The notes: generated by a model from the letters alone, not told the origin. A DNA stretch of 64,000 nucleotides from Acinetobacter sp. TR3 (GCF_027105055.1 NZ_CP114264.1:2666001-2730000); one strand, 5' to 3'. Positions 19,985 through 31,204 are shown, counted from the first letter of the stretch. Made by a program: numbers and translations.

Positions 19985-22861
19985 TCAACTCTCTTTCTCA
20001 GATTCCTCAAGTGCTGGTGGTAACGGTGCAAGATAAGCAATCACAAGCATGATTGCACCTGAACCAATAAATGAAATGACACGAGTCAATGTACCACTTT
20101 GCGATAGATCAAGCAGCAATAATTTAGCGACGACAATTGCCAATAATGCAGCTCCAACAAACCAGATTTGTCGAATATGACGGCGACTTGAAAATGTCAT
20201 CAGAACAAAAGCCAAAATCACCCACAACAAAGTCAAACTCAACTGCACATCGCCATCCGACCAAATCTCGATACCCCATAGTGGCGTCCCAAGATAATGA
20301 TGCATCGCACGTACAACAATACTACTCAAAACCAATAAGCCAACTAAAATAGTGGTGACTTTAAAGCCCCATTCTATTGAATGCTCATCACTCAACTTAT
20401 AATGGTAGATTGTCCAAATCAGTCCGATGAAGATCAATAAGGAGAAAATATCAGTAAGATTTAATAAAGGTAAGAAATAATATTGTTCAGCAGAATGTAT
20501 ATCTAAACTAATCAGAATTAACCAAACTAGACTTAAACTAAGCACGGGTATTTGTTGTAGAAGTTGGGTATTTTTAGTGGTTATTAAAAATATTCCATAC
20601 AACACTGGAATGAGGGCTAATCCAATCAATGGCATAATTGGGAAAACCGCCAAACCAATACTCGCCAAACTTAACCACAATAAGCTTGACCATATAATAA
20701 GTTTTTCCTTTGAAATAGTACTCTTCAAAGTGATTAACATTAGAGCCAATACAACCGAAGCAACCGCAAAGCTGACTTGATTTAACTTACTCGACCAATG
20801 CAACACGGAATACACATTCTCTGCAAAACTTTCACCATAAAGCAGAAATAATAAACTCCCCAATAAGATCAGCTGTACATTGTCCCACTGTAATCTTGAT
20901 GTGAAGTGAACGACTAGACTGAAAGAAGCCAATAATAAAACTGCTATTGCTAAATATGGGCTCAGTCCATATTGTTGCCACTGTATCAATTCAACGCCTG
21001 CAATCGCTCCTGCATACATCCCCAATGCTAAAAAAATTCCACTGAGCATTCGAGCACTAAAATATTTTTCAACTTGTTGATAATTTAATAAATAGTAAGC
21101 TGAAATAAACTGAGCGATTGCATAGATGACTGTACTGAGTATCGGAAAGTGGTCATTTGACCAAACTTGAAAAATGAGTGCCACTGAACTTAACAGCACC
21201 AATACAACACCCACATAACGACTTAAACGATAACGTTCAGTTACTCCCCAGACAATTAATGCTGTACCTTGAATCACCCAACCCGTTGAAGTCCAATGTG
21301 CCCCTTTAGCCAATGGGAAAATTAATGCCGTAAAAACCACTGCAAGAATAAAGAAACTTTTTGCCAAGATAGATAATTGCGGATGTTGACGTTTAATCCA
21401 TAGATTTAATGCGATGTACACAATGGCTAATGCAACAGCTCCCCAAGTTAATGCTTGAGTCGAGTTATGCATTAAATATGCATGCAAGGAAAAACCAAGT
21501 ACGGGAACACTAAAAATAAGCCCAACATCTAAGATAGGCTGTAAACGTTGATGACTTTGAGGAACTGTCTGATCAATGCTTGTATCTTGAGTTTGTGTCC
21601 GTAACATTAGTTGGCTATAGCGAATGCTTAACCAAATGAATAAAGCAATATGCAGCCATAAAATCATATCCAAGGTGTCAAACTGATATGTTTTTGCATA
21701 GATCCCAATCGTTGCGCCACCGATAAACATGGTGGCAAAAAATGCGATTTGATGCAAAATTTTCCACGGCTGAATAAAATTAACCGCAGCAACAGCTAAA
21801 TTAATTAAAAAGTAATAGCCAAATAAGAAAATCACATCAGGATGATTTTGTGGAATCACCAGTGGTGCAAGATATGCCATGCTCAAAGCTAACATCGCTA
21901 AATACAAGGCTTGCTGTTTTAAACTGAGATAGACCGTCGCTAATAATAGAATTACAAATAAAATACTCGCTGTACTTAAGCTAGCAATCACGGCGAAGTG
22001 ATGCGAGAAAATCAAGGTCAAAAAAACGACTGCCAAACCCACGCCTTGTAAAGCTACAGCAAATAATTGGTTTTTCTTTTGTAGTAAATAACCTGCAATG
22101 GTCGTAATAACACCAGCAACAGCAATAAAACTCAGTTTCACACCCAAGCTTAATTGCCAATGCTCGCTAGCAAAGCGTAACAGTAACACCACGCCAACCA
22201 TTAATATTGCAACTGCAACGCGTAAAATTGGATTGCCATGCATCATCCAATCAAGTGCAGGTTGCCACCATGATACTGTTTGAGTTGTTGCTTGATGCTC
22301 AAAATCAACAGGTGACTGACTATTTTGATTTGGTATCGCCTGATAATCAGCTTTCATCCACGCAGGATGTTGTTCAAAAACTGGTGTCTGAGTTTCTGTC
22401 TTCTTGGCTTCATCAAGATACTGCTCAATATTTTGGGCGTTGATCCTTTGCTGAGCTAAAGCCTTTATGTCAGGCTCTACATTTGCATATTGTTCCAAAT
22501 GAATCAGTCGAGTTTGAAATGCGCTGATCGTTTGGATTAAACATAGCATTAATACCAATAATGCACCGCCAGCTAACCACATCCACGTATTGGCGTAAGC
22601 AAAAAGTGCCACGAGTGCCGCAGCATAAATGATAATTTTTTGCCCATTTATATTCGCTGATTGTGCAAAAAAACTTGGCGCGACCTGCTCTAGCTGGCGT
22701 AAGCGCTGATGAATTTCTGAAATAACGTGCACAATAACAACAGTTAATCCAATTGTTGCAGCAACAATCGCTCCATGCCATTGAAATGCAATTGCGCAAG
22801 CAAGCAGCACCGTCAAAGCAACTAAAACGATAATAATTCCCTGTTTATTTTTTTTATACAT
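19985..22861 (-). CDS. DUF2339 multi-spanning membrane protein
   Basis: This is a 958-residue, almost entirely hydrophobic integral membrane protein. I estimate more than twenty membrane-spanning segments separated by short loops. The only large soluble part is about residues 125-200 after the first four helices, with a coiled-coil-like region before it. The size and pattern (including WWQPALDWMMHGNPILRVAVAIL) match DUF2339 proteins, whose function is unknown. The ATG at 22861 starts MYKKNKQG. It abuts the mscS gene tail to tail with no intergenic base and has no obvious operon partner. Confidence 0.87.
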   Translation of the reverse strand: MYKKNKQGIIIVLVALTVLLACAIAFQWHGAIVAATIGLTVVIVHVISEIHQRLRQLEQVAPSFFAQSANINGQKIIIYAAALVALFAYANTWMWLAGGALLVLMLCLIQTISAFQTRLIHLEQYANVEPDIKALAQQRINAQNIEQYLDEAKKTETQTPVFEQHPAWMKADYQAIPNQNSQSPVDFEHQATTQTVSWWQPALDWMMHGNPILRVAVAILMVGVVLLLRFASEHWQLSLGVKLSFIAVAGVITTIAGYLLQKKNQLFAVALQGVGLAVVFLTLIFSHHFAVIASLSTASILFVILLLATVYLSLKQQALYLAMLALSMAYLAPLVIPQNHPDVIFLFGYYFLINLAVAAVNFIQPWKILHQIAFFATMFIGGATIGIYAKTYQFDTLDMILWLHIALFIWLSIRYSQLMLRTQTQDTSIDQTVPQSHQRLQPILDVGLIFSVPVLGFSLHAYLMHNSTQALTWGAVALAIVYIALNLWIKRQHPQLSILAKSFFILAVVFTALIFPLAKGAHWTSTGWVIQGTALIVWGVTERYRLSRYVGVVLVLLSSVALIFQVWSNDHFPILSTVIYAIAQFISAYYLLNYQQVEKYFSARMLSGIFLALGMYAGAIAGVELIQWQQYGLSPYLAIAVLLLASFSLVVHFTSRLQWDNVQLILLGSLLFLLYGESFAENVYSVLHWSSKLNQVSFAVASVVLALMLITLKSTISKEKLIIWSSLLWLSLASIGLAVFPIMPLIGLALIPVLYGIFLITTKNTQLLQQIPVLSLSLVWLILISLDIHSAEQYYFLPLLNLTDIFSLLIFIGLIWTIYHYKLSDEHSIEWGFKVTTILVGLLVLSSIVVRAMHHYLGTPLWGIEIWSDGDVQLSLTLLWVILAFVLMTFSSRRHIRQIWFVGAALLAIVVAKLLLLDLSQSGTLTRVISFIGSGAIMLVIAYLAPLPPALEESEKES

Positions 22862-23050
22862 AGACTTAGATCAATTATGACACCTTCATTTAAGTTATCT
22901 TACTTGATCACTTGATAAGCAGCCATTTTTACATACAAAATACTGCAATTATTTAACGCGACACAGTTTGCCACTGCTCTAGAAGACAACAAGGACAGCC
23001 ACTACTTTTTCACGTAAAATGGCATTTAGTTCATAATAAGGATTTGCATA

Positions 23051-25816
23051 ATGCCACCTTTTGTCTTGGTTGACGGGTCTTATTTTTTATTTCGTGCTTT
23101 TCACGCTTTACCGCCATTAACAACCTCTACAGGTTTACACACCAACGCAATCCGTGGCGCAATTTCAGCAATCCAAAAGTTAATGCGTCGTACTCAGCCT
23201 ACTCATATGGCTGTGATTTTTGATACACCAGAACCAACTTTCCGCCACAAATTATCACCTATTTATAAAGGTGATCGCCCAAGCATGCCTGAGGAATTAT
23301 CTCAACAAATTCCCTATTTACATGCATTGATCAAAGCTCAAGGAATTCCTCTGTATAGTCTTCCGGGTGCAGAAGCCGATGATATTATTGGCACACTCAC
23401 TAAACGTGCATTGGCTGAAGGTCACCATGTCTTAATCTCAACAGGTGACAAAGACATGGCACAATTGGTTAATGAACACGTTAAACTTGAAGATAGTTTT
23501 AAAGAACGTGTGTTAGATGAGGCGGGGGTATTAGAAAAATTTGGCGTACATCCTCATCAAATTATTGATTATCTCACCCTAATGGGAGATGCTTCTGACG
23601 GTATTATGGGAGTGCCAGGTGTAGGCGCAAAAACTGCCGCAAAACTACTGACTGAATATGGTTCATTAAATAATATTATTGCCAATGTTGATCAACTAAA
23701 AGGCAAAATCAGCCAAAATATTAAAGACAATTTAGAGAATATTAAGATTGACCATCAACTGGCCAGTATTGTCTGTGATCTAGATTTAGCTTTAGATTGG
23801 CATGATTTAAAACTAAGCAATCCAAATGTAGATCAATTACGTGACCTCTATACAGAACTAGAATTCCGTAACCAATTACAATCTTTAGACCATCCCAACA
23901 ATCCAAATAATTCAGCTTACCAACAAACCTCTCAAAGTATTGTCAAAGCCGAACAGAAAATTGAGCAAGTGATTGCCGAAGATCATGCCAGCCTTTCCAG
24001 TCAAGATGATCAACTCGGAACTGCAACCTATCACACTGTATTAACCCAAGATGCTTGGGATGCTTTATTTCAACGTATGCAGCATGCTGATCATTTTGCA
24101 ATTGATACTGAAACGACTAATCTAGATTATCGTGTTGCTGAGTTAGTCGGCTTCTCAATCGCATTCGATGCTCATGATGCTTACTATATACCTGTTGCAC
24201 ATGACTATGAAGGTGCACCTGCTCAACTCAACCGTGAAACATTATTAGCTCAGATCAAACCAATTTTAGAAAATGAGCAAATCAAAAAAATTGGTCATCA
24301 TTTAAAATATGATGCGCATATTTTTGCTAATCACGGTATCACGATTCAAGGCTGGTATTTCGATACCATGCTTGCCTCGTATGTACTCAATGCAGCGGCA
24401 ACTCGTCATGGGATGGATGATGTAGCACGTGTTTATCTCAGCCATTTGACCACTACTTTTGAACAAATCGCAGGTAAAGGTGTAAAGCAAAAAACCTTTA
24501 ATCAAATTGAATTAGAAATAGCGGCACATTATGCTGCTGAAGATGCATATGTCACTTATCGTCTTTATGAGGTCTTAAAAGCAAAACTGCAAAGCCATCC
24601 TGAACTGGTCAATATTTTGCATAACATCGAAATGCCTGTTGCTCGTGTCCTCACAGGTATGGAAGAAGATGGAATTAAACTGGATCATCAATTTTTGGAT
24701 CAACTCAGTGTTGAGTTCTCTGAAACGATTCAAACTTTAGAAAACCAAGCAACGGAATTAGCAGGTGAAGCATTTAATATCGCATCACCTAAACAAGTGG
24801 GTGAAGTCCTATTTGATAAGCTTGGACTTAAAGGTGGTAAGAAAACTGCCACGGGTCAATACAGTACCAGTGAAAGTATTTTAGAGAAAATTGAACATCC
24901 CTTAGCTGAAGTTATTTTAGAACATCGCGGATTAGCAAAACTCAAAAATACTTATACTGATCGCTTGATCGAGCAATCACATGATGCAACGCATCGTGTA
25001 CATACTAGTTATCACCAAGCACTCACGGCAACTGGGCGTTTATCTTCCACTGATCCAAATTTGCAAAATATTCCAATTCGTACACCAATTGGTCGTCAGA
25101 TTCGTAAAGCATTTATTGCGCCTGAAGGTCGTGTATTACTCGCAGCCGATTATTCACAAATTGAGCTACGCTTAATGGCACATTTCTCTCAGGATGATGC
25201 CTTAGTCCACGCCTTCCAACAAGGTCAAGACGTACACCGTCGTACCGCATCAGAAGTATTGGGAATTGCAATTGAAGATGTCACCCATGATCAACGTCGA
25301 CAAGCCAAAGCCGTTAACTTTGGTTTACTCTACGGAATGTCTGAGTTTGGTCTTACACGTCAACTGGGTTTTACACGCGAAGAATCTCGTAGCTATATTG
25401 CACGTTATTTCCAACGCTATCCGGGTGTACTTGACTATATGGAACGTACTCGCCAGATCGCACGTGAACAAGGCTTTGTTGAAACCATTTTAGGTCGTCG
25501 TTTATATACGCCCGACATTATGGCAACCAATAAAATGATCAAACAGGCAGCTGAACGTGCAGCAATCAATGCACCATTGCAAGGAAGTGCTGCTGATATC
25601 ATTAAACTTGCCATGATTGCAGTTGATAAAGTCCTACCAAAAGATCAGGCTAAGCTGTTATTACAAGTTCACGATGAATTGGTGTTTGAAGCAGATGTCG
25701 CAATTGCAGATGAACTTTCAAAACAGATTACTAAAGTGATGCAGTCTGTATTGGAAATTTCAGTGCCATTTGTGGTTGAAGTTGGACAAGGTCTTAACTG
25801 GGATGCTGCTCACTAA
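23051..25816 (+). CDS. polA: DNA polymerase I
   Basis: This 921-residue three-domain polymerase acts in Okazaki fragment processing and excision repair. Residues 1-290 form the 5' nuclease (LVDGSYFLFRAFHALPPL, GAEADDIIGTL, GVPGVGAKTAAKLL). The 3'-5' proofreading domain at about 345-520 keeps its acidic motif FAIDTETTNLD, so it should be active. The polymerase domain has motif A (LLAADYSQIELRLMAHF), motif B (RRQAKAVNFGLLYG) and motif C (LLQVHDELVFE). The start ATG at 23051 follows TAAGGA. It is a single gene followed by a strong terminator. Confidence 0.97.
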   Translation: MPPFVLVDGSYFLFRAFHALPPLTTSTGLHTNAIRGAISAIQKLMRRTQPTHMAVIFDTPEPTFRHKLSPIYKGDRPSMPEELSQQIPYLHALIKAQGIPLYSLPGAEADDIIGTLTKRALAEGHHVLISTGDKDMAQLVNEHVKLEDSFKERVLDEAGVLEKFGVHPHQIIDYLTLMGDASDGIMGVPGVGAKTAAKLLTEYGSLNNIIANVDQLKGKISQNIKDNLENIKIDHQLASIVCDLDLALDWHDLKLSNPNVDQLRDLYTELEFRNQLQSLDHPNNPNNSAYQQTSQSIVKAEQKIEQVIAEDHASLSSQDDQLGTATYHTVLTQDAWDALFQRMQHADHFAIDTETTNLDYRVAELVGFSIAFDAHDAYYIPVAHDYEGAPAQLNRETLLAQIKPILENEQIKKIGHHLKYDAHIFANHGITIQGWYFDTMLASYVLNAAATRHGMDDVARVYLSHLTTTFEQIAGKGVKQKTFNQIELEIAAHYAAEDAYVTYRLYEVLKAKLQSHPELVNILHNIEMPVARVLTGMEEDGIKLDHQFLDQLSVEFSETIQTLENQATELAGEAFNIASPKQVGEVLFDKLGLKGGKKTATGQYSTSESILEKIEHPLAEVILEHRGLAKLKNTYTDRLIEQSHDATHRVHTSYHQALTATGRLSSTDPNLQNIPIRTPIGRQIRKAFIAPEGRVLLAADYSQIELRLMAHFSQDDALVHAFQQGQDVHRRTASEVLGIAIEDVTHDQRRQAKAVNFGLLYGMSEFGLTRQLGFTREESRSYIARYFQRYPGVLDYMERTRQIAREQGFVETILGRRLYTPDIMATNKMIKQAAERAAINAPLQGSAADIIKLAMIAVDKVLPKDQAKLLLQVHDELVFEADVAIADELSKQITKVMQSVLEISVPFVVEVGQGLNWDAAH

Positions 25817-25828
25817 TACGTGAGCAAT

Positions 25829-25864
25829 AAAAAAAGGATTGTGTTTTACACAATCCTTTTTTTT
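25829..25864. terminator. Bidirectional terminator between polA and yggT
   Basis: The stem AGGATTGTG / CACAATCCT, extended by A and T runs, has a TTTTA loop and is followed by at least seven T. It serves polA and, on the other strand, the accA-to-yggT transcript. Confidence 0.9.
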
Positions 25865-25878
25865 ATTTTTGAAGCAGA

Positions 25879-26448
25879 TTAAAGACCTGTTAAAAGAACT
25901 TTAGCTGCTTCATTCATTAAGATCTCAGCAATATATAAAGCTAAGAAAGCCAAAATTGGAGATAAATCAATCATCCCCATATTCGGTAACAGACGACGAA
26001 ATGGCGCAAGTAAAGGTTCTGCAAGCTCTTGAATCACTTCAATATAAGGTGACCGTGACTGCGTAAACATCACCACCCAACTCAAAATGATGGTTGCAAA
26101 AATCAAATAACGACAGAAACGAATTAAATCTTGGATCATCGTCACAAATGTCGTGATTACAAGATACACTGCGCTATGTGGCATTTGTCCTGACAAATAC
26201 ATCAACCCAAAAATTTTCAGTAAGTACAATACCACCAACAAAGCAACTGCGGCTAAATTAACACGCCCCTTGCCTAGAGTGGGAAAAATACGGCTAAAAA
26301 CATCCACAATCTTGGTCGCTTTCACGGTTGAAAGGACCACAGGATTGTATGGACTGACTGCCGCTAATTGCATTAAAAAACGGAAAAAGACCAATAAAAT
26401 TGCAACATTGATCAAAACACCAAAAATTAGCGCAGAACTTGCACCCAT
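25879..26448 (-). CDS. yggT: YggT family membrane protein
   Basis: This 189-residue inner-membrane protein consists of two YggT repeats, each a pair of helices around an amphipathic segment. Diagnostic text is FRFLMQLAAVSPYNPVV in the first repeat and VVMFTQSRSPYIEVIQELAEPLLAPFRRLLPNMGMIDLSPI in the second (seen in pieces). The protein's role is not settled; related proteins affect osmotic tolerance and cell-division septum biology. It follows proC by 16 bases, a conserved neighbour pair in many bacteria. Confidence 0.9.
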   Translation of the reverse strand: MGASSALIFGVLINVAILLVFFRFLMQLAAVSPYNPVVLSTVKATKIVDVFSRIFPTLGKGRVNLAAVALLVVLYLLKIFGLMYLSGQMPHSAVYLVITTFVTMIQDLIRFCRYLIFATIILSWVVMFTQSRSPYIEVIQELAEPLLAPFRRLLPNMGMIDLSPILAFLALYIAEILMNEAAKVLLTGL

Positions 26449-26464
26449 AATTGTCTTATCCTAC

Positions 26465-27304
26465 TTAAACCGATTTAGTCTTGTCACTCAACTCTTGTGC
26501 AAGCTCTTGGCTACGCTTCTGAGCTGCTGCAAGCGCTGCTTGAATATTTTGTGAAATCTGCGCACGATCAAACACTTCTAGAGCTGCTTGCGTTGTACCA
26601 TTTGGAGAAGTCACATTTTTACGTAATTCTGTTGGAGAATTTGAGCTAGTAATCGCCATTTGTGCCGCACCCAACGCTGTTTGCAGGGTCAATGCTGTCG
26701 CAATTTTCTCATCTAAGCCCAAGTTTTTACCTGCACGAATCATACTTTCCATCAAGTAAAAGAAATAGGCTGGACCAGAACCAGAGACTGCTGTTACTGC
26801 ATCAATTTGCGCTTCATTGTCTACCCAAATGGTTAAACCTGTCGCAGCCAAAATTTGACTGGTTAATTCACGATCTTGAGCATTTACTGCTTCAGATGCA
26901 TAAATACCATGTGCACCCGTTTGTACCAATGCTGGCGTGTTGGGCATTACACGAACAATACGCTGACTACCACCAATTAAATCTGAAATCGTTTGAATTT
27001 CAGCACCTGCAATAATTGAAATCACGAGTTTATCTGACAATAAGTCTTTTAATGGTTGTAATACCGTTGCCAAAACTTGGGGTTTAACCGCCAATACCAC
27101 AACGTCCGCATTTTTAATTGCGTCCACATTGTCTGTTGTGGTTTGAATATTTTTTTCTTCTAAGATGTGACGAATTTGCTCGACTGGATCAGAAACGGTA
27201 ATGCGGGTCGTCGGTAAACCACGAGAAAGTAGCCCACCAATCAAGGCTTGCGCCATGTTACCACCACCAATAAAACAAATATTTTGATTCAATGTTGTCG
27301 CCAT
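26465..27304 (-). CDS. proC: Pyrroline-5-carboxylate reductase
   Basis: ProC catalyses the last step of proline synthesis, the NAD(P)H-dependent reduction of 1-pyrroline-5-carboxylate. The 279-residue product has the N-terminal Rossmann motif CFIGGGNMAQALIGGLL, the segment VVLAVKPQVL, and the C-terminal family signature with SGSGPAYFFYLME and SPNGTTQAALEVF. It sits between tilS (gap of 3 bases) and yggT and is probably translated from one mRNA with them. Confidence 0.96.
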   Translation of the reverse strand: MATTLNQNICFIGGGNMAQALIGGLLSRGLPTTRITVSDPVEQIRHILEEKNIQTTTDNVDAIKNADVVVLAVKPQVLATVLQPLKDLLSDKLVISIIAGAEIQTISDLIGGSQRIVRVMPNTPALVQTGAHGIYASEAVNAQDRELTSQILAATGLTIWVDNEAQIDAVTAVSGSGPAYFFYLMESMIRAGKNLGLDEKIATALTLQTALGAAQMAITSSNSPTELRKNVTSPNGTTQAALEVFDRAQISQNIQAALAAAQKRSQELAQELSDKTKSV

Positions 27305-27307
27305 GTC

Positions 27308-28699
27308 CTACTCATCATATGAAAAAGACTGCTGAAAAAAGTCATTGCAGTCAGAAATTAAACTTGGTTGCCAACCGCCCTGTTCTAAATAATCAGATTG
27401 CGCCAACCAAAAACCCTTTGGGCTAAAAACCCCAAGCATAACATTATCTACGACTAATATTTGAATTGTATGACGTAACCAAGGCAAAATCTGTGCATCT
27501 TGAATGGCTTTTTTCAGTGGCCAATGTCCAACACGACCATAGAGATGAATTTTTTCCCCCCCTAGGCGTTTCAGCAGCTTTAACTCTCGCCCTAAAAGCT
27601 GGGATGAAAACCCAATCACTTGAGATTCGATTTTAAACGTTCCAGCCGCAACTTTGATCGTTTCACCCATTTCATATCGCTCTAATAATGCAGGGAGAAT
27701 GGTAGATTGTTTTTCTGCATATAATTGGTTGTGAGTTAAACGATATAATTTTTTCTGATAGCGAACAAAATAGTGTTGATTGATATGTAAAATTGCCTGG
27801 GCATCTGGCTTTGCCAGAATAACCTCTTGTTGTAAGCGTTGTACCATATCGTAGCTTGGGCGATATTGATCCTTACCTTTTACCCAAGCGGACAGTAATT
27901 GACGTTGTCGTGCATCCGATAATTCCAACAGACAAGTTAAATCCAGCTCATTCTCAGTTGCACATAATTTCCAATCACTTTGCAGCACATCATCTAAAAT
28001 TTCTGCGGCATCTTGCATCAGATAACTCGTTCGTGACATAGCTGATTGCATTTTAGGGAAGCGATTTTCTAATACAGGCCATAACTCTTCTCGACACCAT
28101 GCCCGATCATAGTACGTATCGTAATTAGTGAGATCAGTCACATAATCAAAACCCAGTTGCTGTGACCATTGCTCAATTTTCTCACGACTGATATCTAAAA
28201 ATGGTCGCCAAATGGTCATATCTTGCCGAACATCAATTTGCTGCATCGCGGCCAAACCATTGACACCTGCACCAGAAAATAATCGTAATAACAGCGTTTC
28301 CGCTTGATCTTGCTGATGATGCCCGAGTACTAAAATGTCATTCTCAGTTAAATGTCTACAATAAGCCTGATAGCGCGCATTTCGTGCTTGTTGCTCTAAA
28401 TTACCTGACTCGACTGAGACTTTTTGCAAAATACAAGGAATCTTTAGCGCATCAGCGTGCTTTTGTACTAAATTGCCCCATTCTTCACTCATCGATTGAA
28501 GTTGATGATCAATATATATCGCGCGGGTTCGGGTGGGGAAAAGTTCAGACATCAGATACAGCAACAGCATGGAATCCATGCCGCCGCTGCACCCAATTAA
28601 GAATTGAGTTTGTTCAGAAAAATGCTGAGTTTGTGCTAAGACGCGATGCCTAAATTGCTGCTGCCAAACTTCATTAAACGTTGATAACGTGCATCGCAT
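27308..28699 (-). CDS. tilS: tRNA(Ile)-lysidine synthase
   Basis: TilS converts cytidine 34 of tRNA-Ile(CAU) to lysidine with ATP and lysine, changing both the identity and the decoding of the tRNA. The ATP-pyrophosphatase P-loop SGGMDS is at about residues 38-43, followed by [10 protein letters not shown] and [16 protein letters not shown]. The C-terminal domain ends the 463-residue protein. The chosen ATG at 28699 makes the gene overlap the end of accA by 64 bases; a later start would remove part of the conserved core approach ([12 protein letters not shown]), so the overlap is probably real. Confidence 0.93.
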   Translation of the reverse strand: MRCTLSTFNEVWQQQFRHRVLAQTQHFSEQTQFLIGCSGGMDSMLLLYLMSELFPTRTRAIYIDHQLQSMSEEWGNLVQKHADALKIPCILQKVSVESGNLEQQARNARYQAYCRHLTENDILVLGHHQQDQAETLLLRLFSGAGVNGLAAMQQIDVRQDMTIWRPFLDISREKIEQWSQQLGFDYVTDLTNYDTYYDRAWCREELWPVLENRFPKMQSAMSRTSYLMQDAAEILDDVLQSDWKLCATENELDLTCLLELSDARQRQLLSAWVKGKDQYRPSYDMVQRLQQEVILAKPDAQAILHINQHYFVRYQKKLYRLTHNQLYAEKQSTILPALLERYEMGETIKVAAGTFKIESQVIGFSSQLLGRELKLLKRLGGEKIHLYGRVGHWPLKKAIQDAQILPWLRHTIQILVVDNVMLGVFSPKGFWLAQSDYLEQGGWQPSLISDCNDFFQQSFSYDE

Positions 28700-29460
28700 C
28701 GTTCTTGTGCATCCATCGGTTGCAATTCATTTAAGGCTAGTTTTAACACATCTTTCAAATCATGCATGACTTTTTCAGGCTGTAAGTGAGCACCCTCACC
28801 CTCATCCACCACATACTCAACAATACCTAAAGCTTTCAGCTTGTCGGCAGTTAATGCAAGCGCTTCACTGGCTTGTGCAGCTTTGTCCGCAGTTTTCCAT
28901 AAAATCGAAGCACAGCCTTCAGGTGAAATGACTGAGTAAATACTATGCGATAGCATAATCACGCGGTCAGCGACACCAATACCAAGTGCCCCGCCAGAAC
29001 CGCCTTCGCCAAGCACAGTCGCAATCACAGGTACTTTTAAACTAGAAAGCTGCGCTAAACTTGTTGCAATCGCTTCTGCTTGACCACGCTCTTCGGCACC
29101 TACACCAGGATAAGCACCCATGGTATCGACAAAAGTAAATACTGGGAGATTAAAACGTTCAGCCATATCAAGTAAACGCTGTGATTTACGATAACCTTCT
29201 GGATTACACATACCGAAGTTATGTTGTAATTTTTCACGCGTACTGCGACCACGATGTTGACCAACCACCATCACTGGCTGCCCATCGAAACGGGCTAAAC
29301 CACCAATCATAGCACCATCGTCACCATATAAACGGTCGCCATGAAGAGCATCAAATTCAGTAAAGATTTCACTGACATAATCTAGAAATTGCGGACGTTC
29401 AGGATGTCGTGCAATTTGAACCGTAGCCCAAGCCTTGGACTGAGTCGCTTTATTTTTCAT
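28636..29460 (-). CDS. accA: Acetyl-CoA carboxylase carboxyltransferase subunit alpha
   Basis: AccA, with AccD, transfers the carboxyl group from carboxybiotin to acetyl-CoA to make malonyl-CoA, the first committed step in fatty acid synthesis. The 274-residue product has typical text: [69 protein letters not shown] and [20 protein letters not shown]. It is shorter than the E. coli protein, lacking much of the N-terminal helical part, as usual in Acinetobacter. It heads a minus-strand run accA-tilS-proC-yggT. Confidence 0.96.
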   Translation of the reverse strand: MKNKATQSKAWATVQIARHPERPQFLDYVSEIFTEFDALHGDRLYGDDGAMIGGLARFDGQPVMVVGQHRGRSTREKLQHNFGMCNPEGYRKSQRLLDMAERFNLPVFTFVDTMGAYPGVGAEERGQAEAIATSLAQLSSLKVPVIATVLGEGGSGGALGIGVADRVIMLSHSIYSVISPEGCASILWKTADKAAQASEALALTADKLKALGIVEYVVDEGEGAHLQPEKVMHDLKDVLKLALNELQPMDAQERCDARYQRLMKFGSSNLGIAS

Positions 29461-29493
29461 AAGTCGTAGATAATCCCTAACAAGGATATATTG

Positions 29494-31014
29494 TTAATCA
29501 ACAAAATTGTCTGACTGAATATTTAACTCAATGTCCCAATGTTTAAATTGCACTTGCTCATCATGCAAGTCTGCAACCAATAAAGGCCATTGTTTAGCAT
29601 CACCAGAAACGCTGAGTTGCCATTGTTGATCATTTCCAACGCTCAGTTCAATGGCAGGAAGCATCTGATCACTACGACTATGGTTCAGCAAAACAGCGAG
29701 ACGAAGCAACAAGCACAGATACAATAAATGACTACCACCAACTTTTAGAACGTCATTTTTTGCATCAGCACGTAACTTACGACGATGATGTGAAACTAAA
29801 TGAGACAGATGATTTTGATCAATTTGTGAAAAACCCGGAATATCGGAGTGCTGTAATAAATATGCGCCATGACGATGGTATCCACCATGACTAATTGCTA
29901 ATCCGATCTCATGCAAATAGGCCGCACGACGCAGTAAGTCACTGTCTTCAGTCGTTAAATTTAAAGCATCCGCCACACCATCAAATAACTGTTGTGCTGT
30001 ATTTACGACACGTTCCGCTTGCTTGGGGTCAGCATTATAACGTCCCATTAAAGCTTGCACACTTCGGTCACGAATATCTTCATGTTTAAAGCGACCAAGT
30101 AAGTCATACATTACGCCTTCACGTAAAGCACCATCAGAATATGCCAATTTATCCAGCTCTAAAACTTCAAAAATGGCATATAAAATCGCAAGACCTGCTG
30201 GCAAAACTGCTCGTCGATCTTCACGTAGACCTTCAAAATCAATTTCAGAAATATGTTTAAATTTGAGCAAACGATCTTTTAACTTATATAAACCTTCACG
30301 AGTTAAATTTTCTTGTTCATCGCTCAAACCAAGATTTACAGTAATTTGACGACAAGCTTTGATTGTTCCACTTGAGCCAACAACAGTATCCCAACCTTCT
30401 GCTTTATAGGTATTTGCAATCGCAGAGAGTTCTTTACGCGCTGCGACAACAGCTTTATCAAAAGCCTTGCTTGAAATCTCACCATCAGCAAAATAAGCTT
30501 TACTGTAAGCGACACAACCCATTTGCAAAGATTCAGTGTGTAGCGGTTCAAACTCTTCGCCGATAATGAACTCTGTTGAACCACCACCAATATCAATTAC
30601 TAAACGTCGACCACCATTCGCCATCGTGTGTGAAACGCCTAAATAAATTAGACGCGCTTCTTCACGTCCAGCAATAATTTCAATTGGTTTTGGTAAAATT
30701 TCAGCTGCTTTTTGAATAAATTCATGACCATTTTTTGCTTGTCTTAAAGCATTCGTCGCCACAATTCTTAGACGATTTGCTTGAACAGAGCTTAAACGAC
30801 CTACAAAACGAGCCAAACACGCAAGTCCACGCTGTTGCGCAGCTTCAGTTAAATTTTTATTTTCATCCAGTCCAGCCGCTAATTGTACTTTTTCTGACAT
30901 TGAAGCAACTTTTTTCACTTCACCGTGATCAACACGAGCAATCGCCAAGTGGAAACTATTTGATCCCATATCAATTGCAGCAAGTAATTCTTCATCAATC
31001 AGAAAATCAGACAT
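29494..31014 (-). CDS. ppx: Exopolyphosphatase
   Basis: Ppx/GppA phosphatases remove terminal phosphate from polyphosphate, and some members act on pppGpp. The 506-residue protein has the actin-like ATPase motifs AAIDMGSNSFHLAIARV near the N-terminus and VIDIGGGSTEFIIG around residue 140. A C-terminal HD-like helical domain (AAYLHEIGLAISHGGYHRHGAYLL) follows. The length matches Ppx. It precedes accA by 33 bases on the same strand but is divergent from trxA. Confidence 0.93.
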   Translation of the reverse strand: MSDFLIDEELLAAIDMGSNSFHLAIARVDHGEVKKVASMSEKVQLAAGLDENKNLTEAAQQRGLACLARFVGRLSSVQANRLRIVATNALRQAKNGHEFIQKAAEILPKPIEIIAGREEARLIYLGVSHTMANGGRRLVIDIGGGSTEFIIGEEFEPLHTESLQMGCVAYSKAYFADGEISSKAFDKAVVAARKELSAIANTYKAEGWDTVVGSSGTIKACRQITVNLGLSDEQENLTREGLYKLKDRLLKFKHISEIDFEGLREDRRAVLPAGLAILYAIFEVLELDKLAYSDGALREGVMYDLLGRFKHEDIRDRSVQALMGRYNADPKQAERVVNTAQQLFDGVADALNLTTEDSDLLRRAAYLHEIGLAISHGGYHRHGAYLLQHSDIPGFSQIDQNHLSHLVSHHRRKLRADAKNDVLKVGGSHLLYLCLLLRLAVLLNHSRSDQMLPAIELSVGNDQQWQLSVSGDAKQWPLLVADLHDEQVQFKHWDIELNIQSDNFVD

Positions 31015-31204
31015 TATTCATATAAACCTATGCTCAATTCACGCATTAGAGTAATTCACACGCCAATAATTTTAAAGTCATTTTAAGCAATAATAGGTGC
31101 GTATTTTCGCTTTTAAGCTATAAATGATTGTAGAAGCCGATAATCAACATCGTGAGCATCCATTAGACTTTTCATTTTGAAACTTGAATAATCAGAACAA
31201 ACCC

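Noticed and set aside
28636..28699. accA/tilS 64-base overlap as an error
   Set aside because: Both proteins need these ends for family length and neither frame shows a break.
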